Shown one piece after another: positions 23,861 through 36,700 of a DNA stretch of 64,000 bases. Numbering within the stretch: position 1 is the first letter of the stretch; the number at the start of each line of letters is the position of its first letter. A model generated the notes under the pieces. The model was not told the origin of the DNA, made no database searches, and saw nothing but the letters and a program-made list of their open reading frames with translations. The stretch is from Bemisia tabaci (lineage: Eukaryota > Arthropoda > Insecta > Hemiptera > Aleyrodidae): contig NC_092800.1 of the NCBI RefSeq assembly GCF_918797505.1, positions 8,024,631-8,088,630 on the forward strand. The letters are read 5' to 3'. Position numbers and translations under genes: made by a program.

Positions 23861-25480
23861 ATAACTGATCTTACGAGCACTTAAACTATGCTTCCAAAAC
23901 TGCAATAACGGGAAGAGTAAAGCGACTTGAAGAGCGTTGAGGCTACTTCAATATTCAATTCAATATGATCTTCCATCGCATCAATAAGGCGCAGAGATAC
24001 AACTATTCAATCTCTTCGGAATGCGCACCGTATCACGCCGCAATTGAAGGCGTTTCCGAAACTCCCAACTTTTCATAGCGGGATACTCGTGTGACGTGTC
24101 GCATAAAATTCGAGCATGAGATAAATGGAATAACTGATCTCACGAGCACTTAAACTATGCTTCCAAAACTGCAATAACAGAAGAGTAAAGCGACTAAACC
24201 AGCGTTGAGGCTACTTCAATATTCAATTCAATATGATCTTCCATCGCATCAATAAGGCGCAGAGATACAACTATTCAATCTCTTCGGAATGCGCACGGTA
24301 TCACGCCGCAATTGAAGGCGTTTCCGAAACTCCCAACTTTTCATAGCGGGATACTCGTGTGACGTGTCGCGTAAAATTCGAGATTGAGATAAATGGAATA
24401 ACTGATCTTACGAGCACTTAAACTATGCTTTCAAAACTGCAATAACGGGAAGAGTAAAGCGACTAGACCAGCGTTGAGGCTACTTCAATATTCAATTCAA
24501 TATGATCTTCCATCGCATCAGTAAGGCGCAGAGATACAACTATTCAAACTCTTCGGAATGCGTACGGTATCACGCCGCAATTGAAGGCGTTTCCGAAACT
24601 CCCAACTTTTCATAGCGGGATACTCGTGTGACGTGTCGCATAAATTCGAGCATGAGATAAATGGAATAACTGATCTTACGAGCACTTAAACTATGCTTTC
24701 AAAACTGCAATAACGGGAAGAGTAAAGCGACTAGACCAGCGGTGAGGCTACTTCAATATTCAATTCAACAGATCTTCCATCGCATCAGTAAGGCGCAGAG
24801 ATACAACTATTCAAACTCTTCGGAATGCGTACGGTATCACGCCGCAATTGAAGGCGTTTCCGAAACTCCCAACTTTTCATAGCGGGATACTCGTTTGACG
24901 TGACGCACAAATTCTAGCATGACATAAATGGAATAACTGATCGTACGAGCAATTAAACTAAGCTTTCAAAACTTCAATAACGGAAAAGGTCAACCGACTA
25001 CACCAGCGTTGAGGCTACTTCAATATTCAATTCAATATGATCTTCCATCGTATCAATAAGGCGCAGAGATACAACTATTCAATCTCTTCGGAATGCGCAC
25101 GGTATCACGCCGCAATTGAAGGCGTTTCCGAAACTCCCAACTTTCCATATCGGGATACTCGTGTGACGTGTCGCATAAATTTCGAGCATGAGATAAATGG
25201 AATGACTGTCCTTACGACCATTTAAACTATGCTTTCAAAACTGCAATAACGGGAAGAGTAAAGCGACTAGACCAGCGGTGAGGCTACTTCAATATTCAAT
25301 TCCACAGATCTTCCATCGCATCAGTAAGGCGCAGAGATACAAATATTCAAACTCTTCGGAATGCGTAAGGTATAACGCCGCAATTGAAGGCGTTTTCGAA
25401 ACTGCCAATTTTCCGTGTCAGGATTCTCGTGTCTCGTAAAATTTGAGCATGAGATAAATTGAATGACTGATCCTTCGAGC
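23861..25480. repeat. 268-bp satellite-like tandem array, about 6 copies
   Basis: ATAACTGATC (or variant) starts units at 23861, 24130, 24398, 24666, 24933, 25202 and 25463, so the period is 267-269 bp. Early units are nearly identical; the last two are more diverged. Each unit contains CAATATTCAATTCAATATG and a GCCGCAATTGAAGGCG palindrome-like block. A related module recurs at 50.1-51.0 kb and 57-58.6 kb. Confidence 0.93.
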
Positions 25481-25871
25481 TGGTGCAACAGTTATGGGCA
25501 CATCCCCTCGTTTAAGTTTTTGTTTATAGGTTTTGTTCCAGTTGCGATTATAAGTGTCTCATTTGCTTAGATGTGTTTTCGTTCCAAACTCCACTACTTC
25601 CACTACTCTCGTTAACTACTCAATTGCACGAGTTAGGCTCAGGGTAGGGACAGTTGTAATTATTTATGTTCTCTATCCAGAATAAATCTATCAATCCATG
25701 TATCTATTCATCTATATATCTTTCCAGCTACCTACCTATCTACCTGTCTATCCGTCTATTCTATTTTTTTTACACATTTTTTACTGTATTTTCTCACATT
25801 TCATCATTGACTTGAATTCCTTTTATTGGCTATATTTCTTACCGTTTGTTTATTTTTAACTCTTCTATAAG

Positions 25872-26424
25872 AATGGACCACTAGACAAGGTACGAATTTA
25901 AACAATCTGATACATGTTTCTTAACAGGAATTTCACGTGGAAAACGATTCACACAACGAAAATTACTGAAACCAACTCCTAATGAAGATATTAACGTTTT
26001 TATTTCACATTGGTTACGAGGAATTTGAACTGCCCGCTCACAAGAAACTCAAAGCTCTACGTGAGTCAAATCGCGCACGACATCGATTTCAGCAAGCTTC
26101 TCAACCGAGCAATGTTCATTTCCCACCATGTGTTTTTCAAACGATAAGCAATTTGCTACAGCTGAGCCAAAGCGTCAAGATTGTGGTTGTCAGATTTTTA
26201 TATCGCAGAGACTGTCATGATAACGTTTAGCGCGCGATGTGAATCACGTAGAGCATTGAGTTTTCATGAGCGAGTGGTTTGAATTCACGCATCAGGAATC
26301 ATTAAGTATCTTCGTAAGGAGTTGATTTCGGTAATTTTCGTTGTGCGTATCGTATTTTACGTGAAATTTTGGTTAAGAAACATGCATCAGAATGCTGAAT
26401 TCGTACCTTGTCTAGTGGTCCATT
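25872..26424. mobile_element. Foldback element, 553 bp
   Basis: AATGGACCACTAGACAAGG at the left pairs exactly with CCTTGTCTAGTGGTCCATT at the right. The arms stay complementary for about 200 bp inward. The 82-codon frame inside spans the foldback and is not a gene. Confidence 0.88.
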
Positions 26425-26978
26425 ATCCATTTGCTATACACAATCCTAACTTGAGTACACTTTAACTATGAACCGCAAAAGTGGCGATGGAAGACCTACA
26501 AGGCCAGCGCAGAAGCTACTTCAATATTAATCTCCCATCGCATCGCTATGGAGTACAGAATTTTAAGTTAGGGAGCACCCCTATCCTCCTCATTTAAATC
26601 TTGCCAACCTTTGTAGACCACCCCTAATGCCTAGCCAAAATAAAAATATATTTACTTTTAAAGATTCTTACGTTTCCTGTGCTTCTATATCCCCATCTGA
26701 TTACGGCTCTACATAAGCTTACGATTGATTAACTATATATTAAGAGAGTGACACAAAATAATGAAATCCTGTGGAGACTTGAGCAGAATTTTATTGAATA
26801 CGTGCATTTAAACTGCAGTACGCAAAAAAGACCTGCACTGCAAGCTCAAGGTTTCTCAATATAATAAGTTCCATTTTGTTCAATACGATCAAGTGTTCAG
26901 AATAAAAAGTCAATGACAGAGAGAATTAAAACAAAATTCGATTTATTTATAGATTTTCTAATTTTTTACACACATTTT
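26425..26978. other. Intergenic with a decayed satellite fragment
   Basis: About 26470-26560 resembles part of the 268-bp unit (CTACTTCAATATT, CCCATCGCATCG). Nothing else recognised. Confidence 0.45.
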
Positions 26979-27736
26979 TCAGAAAAGTTTGAAAAGAATC
27001 AAATTAACAATTAACTGTTGCCTCAGAGTAACTTGGATAACCTTCTTCTTACAAAAAGGCTCAGGAGGTCTAAGTTTTTCCTGGAGCCAGAGATTTCCAG
27101 ATGGGAAGGGGTTGGAATACACTTAGAGGTCACACACAATTCACAGAGAGGAGCTCTAAGATAAAATCAATTACTTGTATTTTACAGATGCTCCTGTGTA
27201 ATGTACTGAGAGTTCCTATGAACTCTTGGACATATTAGCTCAAGTAAGATCAAATCTCTGGGGTGGCTTTTTAATCCGTGTACTTCAATTTAAAAATAAA
27301 AAAATTTAAAAAAAAAGGCTGTAGAGGGGCCTGAATCCACATTGATTGAGAAATCTTTCAGACTTCTAATTTTGAGGTACAAAACTATAAATTTTCATGC
27401 ATTGCCATTCCATTGTCATCACACTTTTGATACTTGGTGATGCATGTTGGCCAAATGCTTCCTCATTGCCTCTCAGAGTTTAATAATTTAAAGACAATGA
27501 TTAATCCTCACATTCTTGTAAAATCTTACTTTTACAAAAGAATTTTTCCTTTTAATTCAAAGAGAATCATTCTGAAATTTTACCTGAGTAAATTTTATCA
27601 TTGTTAAGATGGTTAAGTGGCTACTCTGCAATCCTTGCAACATAGAATCTAGCATCACTTGAGAGGACTCAACATCAATATTTCTTTTCACTGGTTGGAA
27701 ATGATTCTGGCTTTGACTAAGCAGTTTCGAATCAAT
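26979..27736 (-). other. Two possible unassigned exons downstream of CNOT11
   Basis: On the minus strand, 27736-27584 is bounded by CTCAG and GTAAAA and is open for exactly 51 codons (starting IDSKLLSQSQNHF, ending LTILTMIKFTQ). It joins in phase to 27080-26979, preceded by CTCCAG, which reads EKLRPPEPFCKKKVIQVTLR and stops at 26979. I do not recognise the product. The exons do not join CNOT11 in frame by any donor I found. They may be the 3' end of another transcript, or chance frames in the CNOT11 3' UTR or intergenic DNA. Confidence 0.25.
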
Positions 27737-29627
27737 CTGAGAACAAAAAGTTTAAGACCTAAAAATCAATTTATGACAATCAAAAATTATCACTGGTTAG
27801 TTGGATACGGCCGAAAAGAGGGATAACTTTGAATGCGTTGAATTTTTAAAAAAAAAAAAAAAAAAAAAATGAAAGAGATTTACATTTGATGGCACGCAAG
27901 TAAAAATTTACAAAATAAATTATCACTGTCTAAAATCACTACAATCTCTGATATAATGTCTTTAAATGATGACAACCAACCCAAAATATGATTACATATA
28001 TCTGAGCATCACACATGACAAAATATAAATAATGTAGTGCTGCTCTCATTGGCAAAAAAAAAAAAAATAATCAATCAATCAACGAAATAAAATAAAAATC
28101 TCTCTTAGGCCAAATCTCTGGATACCAAAAATTATGTTACAATAATCATTACCATTCTATTAAAATTACTGGACCAAGTTCATTACAAATGCACCAGGTT
28201 GCAATTCGGATAAAACACAAGTTGGGAATGGTTTTGAATTCAACATCTTGCATTGTCTCCTGTCAAAAATTCAAAGTCTAGAAAAATATTTTGAACGTTG
28301 AAATGGTCATTAAACTTTGTCTTTGACATTAAGTTTTATGAAGCGATAAAACCTCAAAGCTGTTTGTCTCGACTAAAATTTGATACAAATTGGTGCATTT
28401 CTGTTATAATCAGTCAAACTGTACTGAAATAAGATTCATCCTCTAAATTTATCCTCCCAAAACACCTAGGACGGAAAATTTTGGGTGAGTATAAAAACCA
28501 CGAAAAAGTGAAAACTGGATAAGGTACCAAAAAAAATAAATAAATAAATGATAGAAAAATTGATCAAATAAAACTGTTATCTCTTGAGAAATTATGTTAT
28601 GAAAACTGTGTTGCACTCTTTATAAACTGAAATTGAAGTTAAAACCAAAAATAAACTAAGATTATGATCTCTTTAACAGACATCAATTTCTATAAGATGA
28701 TACTAAATTTTTAGCATTTAGAAAAACACTGGAATGGGAGGTGAAGGGAAAAATCAGTGATATAAGAAAGAATCAATGAATGGCATCCAATCAATTGATA
28801 CACTTGGCGGCAAAACTGACTTTTGCGGCAAATGAGAACGATCATAAAACTTGCCAAGAACCCAACAATTACTCTTGTGTACCCATTTAAAAAAAAAAAA
28901 TAAATAAAAAATAAAAAGATCTCATAATTCCTACAGGCACTATGACATTATGCATCTGCAGAATCGTTTGATTACATGGGCTCATAGTTATTAAATTCTT
29001 TCTAGAAAATGTATTTACTTTCTTGTACATGTTTACTTTCATCCACTTAAATTAGAAGTTGATAGTGACTAAAACTGTACAGGTGCTAACTTTTGTAGGG
29101 GAGGACACTTTTGAAAAATAAAGAACTTTAAGGACAAGAACTTTACAAAAGTATGTTTTTCACTTATGATCACTAATCCATTTGTTTGCAAACAGTAAAG
29201 ATATTTTTTCCTTTTTTTAAAAAAAGTATTCTGCGTATTGTTTTCACCTTAGAGGTTCTTTACATGAAGAGCACAAAGAAGTGCTCAGTATTTTCAGTTG
29301 TCAGGGAACTCACAATGAAAAAGGAAAAGAACAAAACTAACAAAGGAATAGTCAAGGAACTTAGTTTCAAACAAGGAATATGTTCAATTCCTATCCACAG
29401 TTTTTACTGATGAAAGTCAAAACCTTGTATCTTGGTTACAAATTTCCCAGCATACTTCAATTTCTTTCTTTTTCTTTCCTTTTTTTCTGTACTTTGAATT
29501 GGTTCCATTTTTATCTGCCTCATGGAAAATATTTTGTGAAAATATAGGACAGAAAAAAATGGTTCACTCCCCTTCCAGAAAATGAAGTACACAAGTACAT
29601 TTTAAGACACTACAATCAAGGTACATG
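27737..29627. other. AT-rich non-coding or 3' UTR region
   Basis: No convincing gene. It contains poly-A runs near 27848 and 28063. It could include the CNOT11 3' UTR, because no AATAAA lies close behind that gene's stop codon on the minus strand. Confidence 0.4.
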
Positions 29628-29880
29628 TCGACGGTGTAAGTCCGCAACCACATATCTTGGTTTGTGACATCGCAGACTTCCCATCACACTTTATTTTTTA
29701 AATGGAAAAGTACTCAACCGCTATCTTTAAAAACTGCCGTGATTTTTCTTCTCTGTAGGAAGAATAATTTGCAGAGCCTTCAAGGAACAACGTTGGTTTC
29801 TTCTCCTTTAAAAAAATAAAATAGGAGCGGAGATTTTCAAACACCAAAACAAGATACGTGGTTGCGGACTTACACCGTCA
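29628..29880. mobile_element. MITE, GACGGTGTAAGTCCGCAACC family
   Basis: Left CGACGGTGTAAGTCCGCAAC pairs with right GTTGCGGACTTACACCGTC. Diverged pieces of the family occur near 4345-4440, 22980, 35130, 41870, 48840 and 58400. Confidence 0.8.
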
Positions 29881-30174
29881 ATGTATTTGAACTTTCATCA
29901 GCAACATCCGTTAAAAAGTTTGAGAAAAATACAGGGGAAAGTAGAGATCTTAAAATTAACAGGAAAAATATTAAAGACGTTGTACATCATTCGGTTTTCA
30001 TTAATCTTACTTAACCAACTGAGTAAAAACTATCCTTGGCCAACACCTTCTCATATTTTTTGCAGGAAAAATTTAACCGAAGTTGCTTCCGCGGAGAAAA
30101 CTGAGAAAACTACGAGAGACAGAAGAGCCATCAAGCAAATCACAGCTATGATCCTTTTGATGTCGATTACAGGA

Positions 30175-33100
30175 TTAAGATTTTTTTTCAGTGGGCGAAA
30201 TGAATGCAAATGGTGCAAAACTAGTTGAAGCTGTTGTTGAGGTTGTAGTGATACTTGGAGTAGTGGTCAACATGGTTGGACTAGAAGTTGTTGTTGTGAT
30301 CATTTCACCATGCTCTAACTGTTTGAGTAGCCTAAAAAGAGCAGCAGCCTCCCTTATTCGACTAAACTCGATACAGAATGCTTGAACTTCTACATACAAA
30401 TCCTGAAATAAGAAGTTAGACTGGTTACAATTTAATATACGGTTAAAAATATGGCTCAAGAGGTAAGGTGGCAAAATTTCATGAAACTTAAAATGTTGAA
30501 ATTTCGAGCGAAATATTTCTGGAAATTTTTGATACTTATGAAACATAATGAAAAGTATATTTCCATGTGCCAATTATTCGTTAACTCTACACATTCATCA
30601 AAATGCCGCCAGTATTGTCCATTTTACTAATTTTCATCACTTGTATGTTATTAATCCAAGGTTAAATACTAAAGTCCAAGTTAATACAAGGATTCTTTTC
30701 ATTTCTACATGTTTGTAGGGCGAGTGGCATATTCTGCCCCTGAAATGAATGTTTCATAATTTTTTTAAATTTCACTGCCTAATGAAATATGGTATATTTC
30801 ACATTTTGCAATGTTTTTATAAGTCTCTATCATTTTCGTACCACCCTGTATAGAACTAAGTTTAAACGTAGATTAGGACTGAGGACTGTAGTTTAGACTG
30901 GGTTTAAATGTGGATTGAATTGAGGATTTTCGTGTATACTGAAATTTAGCGACTGAACCAAGGAACTTAAAAAAGATTGAGAAAGTGAGAAACTTGCTGC
31001 AGTTCAATACAGGCAGCTAGCAATAGACACTTTGGTAACTTGTTTGATACACATTGTGTGAAAAGAGTGAACGATTAATGTAAACTTCATTGAGGAGGAG
31101 TGTTGATGAAGAATACTTGACATCACGCATGAAAAAAAATCGAATCCCTAGGACCTCTTCGGAGAGGAGGAAATTGTGAAAAAGACCGAAAGGATTTGGC
31201 ACTGGATGAATTTCATCATTTTTAATTGGATATTTTTTACACCCTTTTGAGTAAAATAAGTTTTAAAACTGGAATAATCTACATGCCAAATTTTGGGGAA
31301 AAATTGGGGCTGAAGGAAAATTGTTCAGCAGATTTAAAGTCATTATCTGAGAGAAATGTTGCGACCTGCTGAACGTAGAGGAGAGAATCCAGAATTTTTT
31401 TAAGACTTTTAATGCTTTGATGTGGAAATATTACCTACATCGTTTCCTTTGTATTTCACACAGTCCCTTAAAGTTTTAATTTGAATAAAGTAAATTAAGA
31501 TTACTCACCTGAACGTTGATTATTTTATTCCGAATTAATGATTGCAAGAAAACACACAGCAATCGCACCAACCTATTCTGCATATATCGATCTTTGATTG
31601 TTTCACAGGTTGAGATACAGTTACAAATGTAAAAATGTACAAATTCTGTTGGAAGATCCACGGTTGTTGTTAACCTGAAAAAAAAAAGGCATTGAAAAAG
31701 CGGAGCTCAGTATCAAAGCACCAAAAAGTAATACAAAAAATCATGACCTTGCACAGGAGTTTGCGACTCTCCTCGTATTCCTAGTCTTTCAACACCTTGA
31801 AGGGGAGCCATGCTTGAGGGTGGTTCTTGCATGTTTGACATGTTGCTTTGAAAAATCAGGGTTCGAAATTTTTATATAGAGCACACTCAAGTATCCGAAA
31901 GAATAATTTACAGGTTGTTTTACATGGTTCTGTGTAATTGAAAAGTGATAAGTTGGCTTTGAATCTGAAAATATTAGCACCAATCATGGCAAATAAAAGA
32001 TTCAATTCATTTTTTTCTAAAAACTATATTAAATTTTTTAACTTCTATTGTCAAAACTCCTTTTATTTTACATTTTTCGGCAATTTGCTGAACAAATATT
32101 GGCAAAGCACTCCTCAATACCATCCTCTAATGCGGATATGTAAATTTTTAATTTTTTACCAATTAGTTCCGTTTTCTTGAACTGAGACGCAGAAATGATC
32201 ATGCACACGCACTGCATCTTTTTATGAAAAAATACTTTGTTGTAAAAATAAAATGCTATTAATAGAGAAACAAGTTTGATACAAACCTATTCACAACTTC
32301 CATTGAATGCAGAGACATTTCCATATTAACAAGAACACTGAAATATTCTGTAATGTGTGTTGACTGCATCAGCTTCAACAGAACTTCAATTGCTATTAGG
32401 GGATTGTTCTCCACAAGACCGGGTAACTGTGAAACAAACGATCGTCCATTAAAAATAAGGATGCAATGATTTGGCTACAACAAATACATATAATTGAGCA
32501 CAAAGCCGATTACAGAATAAGATCATCTTACTTGTACAACGCTATTGACAGACGACTAAAAATATTTGATACTGAACACTCTTCATATCATTAAAATTGT
32601 TTCCATTTTCCTTGAAATGCGATCACACTCTAACAAAGGTCGTTTCTCTGACAATAAGAGAAAAAGAAAATGTAGAAAACTGCGCAGATAACATTGACAA
32701 AGTTATAGTGTGTAATAGTTCAGTGATACACTCATTTGCAGTGGTTGATTGACATGGGAACAAATAGAACCAACATGGAAGAAATCATAGTATCACAACT
32801 GCATCGGATAATTTCATACCCTGTGTTTTTCGATGAACAATTTTTACATTAATATTAGACGTAGAAACATGATGTTGGGATAGATTTCATTATTTATTAC
32901 TAATCTGTGAGCATAAACCATCAAAATCCAAAATGAAGCAGTGCGACTGGCCCATACAATTCTTCATAAAACTATGCTTACACACATATCCTATAAAGAG
33001 TAAAAACTGAGAGAATACTTTAAACAGGCAATGAAAAGGAATTCCAGAGGAGTCTACTTCGAAGACTTTACTTCTCTCAGAGGGTCGAGACTAAGAGAGG

Positions 33101-33730
33101 AAAATTTTAATTAAAAATAAAAGAAAGCTCGAGAGAGATCTTTCAGAATTCTCGTTTTCAATTGAGCCCCAATTCCTGACTACTTGGCGAGCGCATCTGA
33201 TTCAATCGTCATTATCTGTGAACTGAGTTACTTACCAAAAACTGGAGAACTAAGTGCTTGGATAAGGAAAAAAAGTTACCTTGTTGGGAGTGAATCCAAT
33301 ATGATATACAAGTTTAGGGTCATTTGTAAGCTCCGCCAGCAAATGCTGCTGCTGCTGAAGAGTTAGAGCACTCTTATATGCTCTAGTCATCAGGGTTCTT
33401 GCTTCCAGTCCAGCTGAATTAGATACACACATTGTAACATCGTAGGCTATCTTGTACTGAGGTGGCTCGTCTGGATTCAACCAAGTGAGCTGAAATATGC
33501 AAAAAAAAAATCAATTTATAAAAATTGATCTGATTTCCATTAAATTCTCTTGGCTCAATGAGTCAGAGATCAAATCTTCAGTGACTTGGCAACAGTACTA
33601 ATTTCCAAGTCTTTCGCCAAGAAATGTAACTAGAAGCAATGTAGAGTCACTATGATAAGTAGCAACTTTGTAGCACCCTTATGATTCCATTTGTCAAAAC
33701 TTTGCAAGAGCAGTGTTTGACAACTGCAAC

Positions 33731-33769
<39 letters not shown>

Positions 33770-36700
33770 CGGGATAAGTGATTTTTACGAGCAAGCTAAC
33801 TCCGCCATCCTTTCGTATATTCCTCATGAGGAACAAAAATTCAAATATTAAAGTGCAAAAACGGTTCTTCTGTTTGAAAAGTGTTATTTACGGCTAACAA
33901 GTAGGAGACGATTTCAGCAACAGTGTCATTCATGGCCTTTTTCCTGGTAATATTTAGGACAGGACTGTATGACAACCTGGCCAATTCTGCAAATCAATGA
34001 AAAATTCCTGACAATTGTTGTTAGGCAAAACGTTTCTACTGATCTGGGTGTTTCCTTGGAAATTTTAAAACCATCTGGTGCTACACACACCGAAAGGAAA
34101 AAAAAAATTCTTCAATGTTTTCATTGATGTCATTTTTCACACCTCCATTTCATTAAAGGCGGATAACAGCCAGCGTTGCAAGAAATAAAAAACCTCTTTA
34201 AAAGCAAGAGAATCAGTTTAAAAGTCCAGTTTTTCACAAACCATATTTTATTTTCAGCAAAAATGTTGAACTGATGTTTATTACTTGGGCGGTTGATAAT
34301 ATTGGGAAAGTTTTCACCAAGTAGAAAAAGGAAACTTGATAACGGCCTTCTTAAAAAATGGAGCAGTCGCCAGAAATCCCTCATGAAAGTCTTGTCAAAA
34401 GAAACTTCCTCTGCTCCGTTGCTTCCTCTTCCACTTCCAGGTAACAGAACTTAGAATTTTGAATAATAATTTTCAAGTTACAGAAAATTTCAGGGTTTTC
34501 TATGAGCCCCCTTTCCCCCCTCCTTTATATAATAACATCAATTTCAACAACAGCATCTAAAAATCTCTAATCAAAGAGCACGTTGGTAAAATTAGATTTC
34601 ACAAAAATTAAAGTTTTCATTTCTTGGCATGAACAGTGTTAATCTAAAAAACCAACAAAAAGAATCACTATGGGAATTGAACGTGTACAAACCTCATCAT
34701 CACAAGAAAAAAGTGGCGGGGCTAGTCTCAGAAATTCCGGTTTAAACTTTTGATCTACAATTGGTGTTTTCCCTGTCAGCAATGCTTCTGCTGTTTGTTG
34801 GATACTAGCATCATCTGAGAATGGACTGAAATCAATAAATTAAAATTAAATGTTTGGCCTCAAAGCAAATTGACAACAAATTTTAGAACATAGGTAATGC
34901 AATAAACTGATGCAGTAACCGACTGGTACAAAACAATAACTCCAGCAGAAATTGATGGAAGATCTCCGTCATGGGAGCTTCAAAATGCGTCCAATACAAG
35001 TAGATTTAAAATTTTAAAAATTTCCCAGGGGAGGCCCCCGGACCCCCTCTGTGCTGGGGGCCCGGGCCTTACAACTGGTACCAGGGCCCGAGATAGGATG
35101 TGGCGGGCCTGATGACAGGAAGTCTGAGACATCGCAAATCGAGTTATGCGATTGCTGACTTACACTGTCGATAAGTTCCTGGAAATGGAGCTCAAGAAAA
35201 TGTATAGTTTCCTTGACTTGACTTAAAAAGTGATGATTTTCCTTTGATTCAATAACAGTATTCATAGAGTGACTGATATTTCTGCTAACTAACATTATTT
35301 TTCAGAGGGGGTTTCACAGAGGTACGTACTCTTCCAAGGCTTCTTAACTTTTGAAAACCCTGCCGCTTATGAAGCGAAGAAAGTTGATACATTCAGAGTT
35401 CCGCACTATTTAGAGTCAGTTGTGGATTCCTAGTTCTGGCTCTTGTTTAAGAAAATTTGGGTGAAAATGGAAAAACCAGAAGCTTCCTGTCTTTAGATTA
35501 GTCTATGATTTTCCAGCTCAATAACGTTAGCTGAATTGCTGTACTAAACTTTAACTTAGCATCTGTGCGCCGAGTGAGAAGAGGGTTAAGAATGCTGAGA
35601 GTGGGAGTAATTGGACGTATTTTTGCGAAACGGAACTATGTGCATTATGATGTGAGCCCTGTTATACATATATTATTATAGGTTTCAGGGCTCATGTCTC
35701 AATGCACATAGTTATGTTTGACAGAAATATGTAAAATTTATGTATTTCAGGAATGACACAACATGAGCAAAAAGAATAAGCGCAATGCTCACAAAAATTT
35801 TTCAGTTTTCCATTTTTGCAGCATTCCTATGCAACCCAACTTTTTCAGTCCGTGGTGAGTGGCGTGCCTCTCTCGCGACACGACAACGATCTCTTCAACT
35901 GACTCAGCAACTGGGAAAAGTAAAATACTCACAAGGTCCAGTTCATTCTTGGTTCACTGTCTGACAAAACGGCAGTTGTGGCATATCGAGCTGTGACTGC
36001 TGTCTCTGTTCTTCTTTCAGCTAATGCCAGCTGTACATCTGAAAGATCTGCGACTGGAGGATTCAAGTTCTTGTTGGCTTTGATATGAGTTGCAGTTTTC
36101 TTTAAAAGCTGATAAAGGCATAAAAATAATTGACTTAGTAAACGATAAAAAAAAAAATAATAATTATTACTACACATTTATCTGCCAGTGCATGGAGGAC
36201 ACTTATATGTTTACGGCAAATATTACTGAAAACTTTAATTAAATATTACTGGGACTTTAAGTTGTAGATATGTACTGGCGATCATTTTTAAAGGAGAGAA
36301 AATAAGAACCTTCTATCCTTTTTTTATGCAGATACTTTTGATTTGATTAGTGATTTGATCAAATCGGTAATTCGAAGACGTTCCACCCAGGAAAATCCAA
36401 AACGGTACCAGAAATATAGAAAACTGTACCTACTCACGCTTTTAAATCATGATTAAAACCATTGACTGGTGATGAACCTCTTTGTATTTTATCCATTGAA
36501 AACATCGGTGAAGGTTATAACTAGGAACATCATTATTATCAAGCCCAAAAATGTTGCCGTGGAATTTTTTTTTTTTTTTTGTAAATCCTATAGGCGCATA
36601 ATTAGACAAAAGAAATAGTCGAGTCAAAATGCATATCATTCTTTGACGGTGATTTTTGATCAACACTTATTTATAGCAGAGCATATTAAAATTCAAAATT

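Noticed and set aside
23861..25480. Regular direct repeats that might suggest a CRISPR array
   Set aside because: The whole 268-bp unit repeats without unique spacers, and the context is eukaryotic.
25982..26230. 82-codon plus-strand frame
   Set aside because: Lies inside the 553-bp foldback and reads through its complementary arms.
28153..28259. Exon-like frame on the minus strand reading ETMQDVEFKTIPNLCFIRIA, faintly adaptin-like
   Set aside because: The frame is short, the downstream phase produces a stop when joined to 27736, and no further exons of an adaptin are present.
33630..33836. 68-codon minus-strand frame with a poly-lysine run
   Set aside because: The lysines are the 38-nt poly-T tract read on the other strand, within CNOT11 intron 6.
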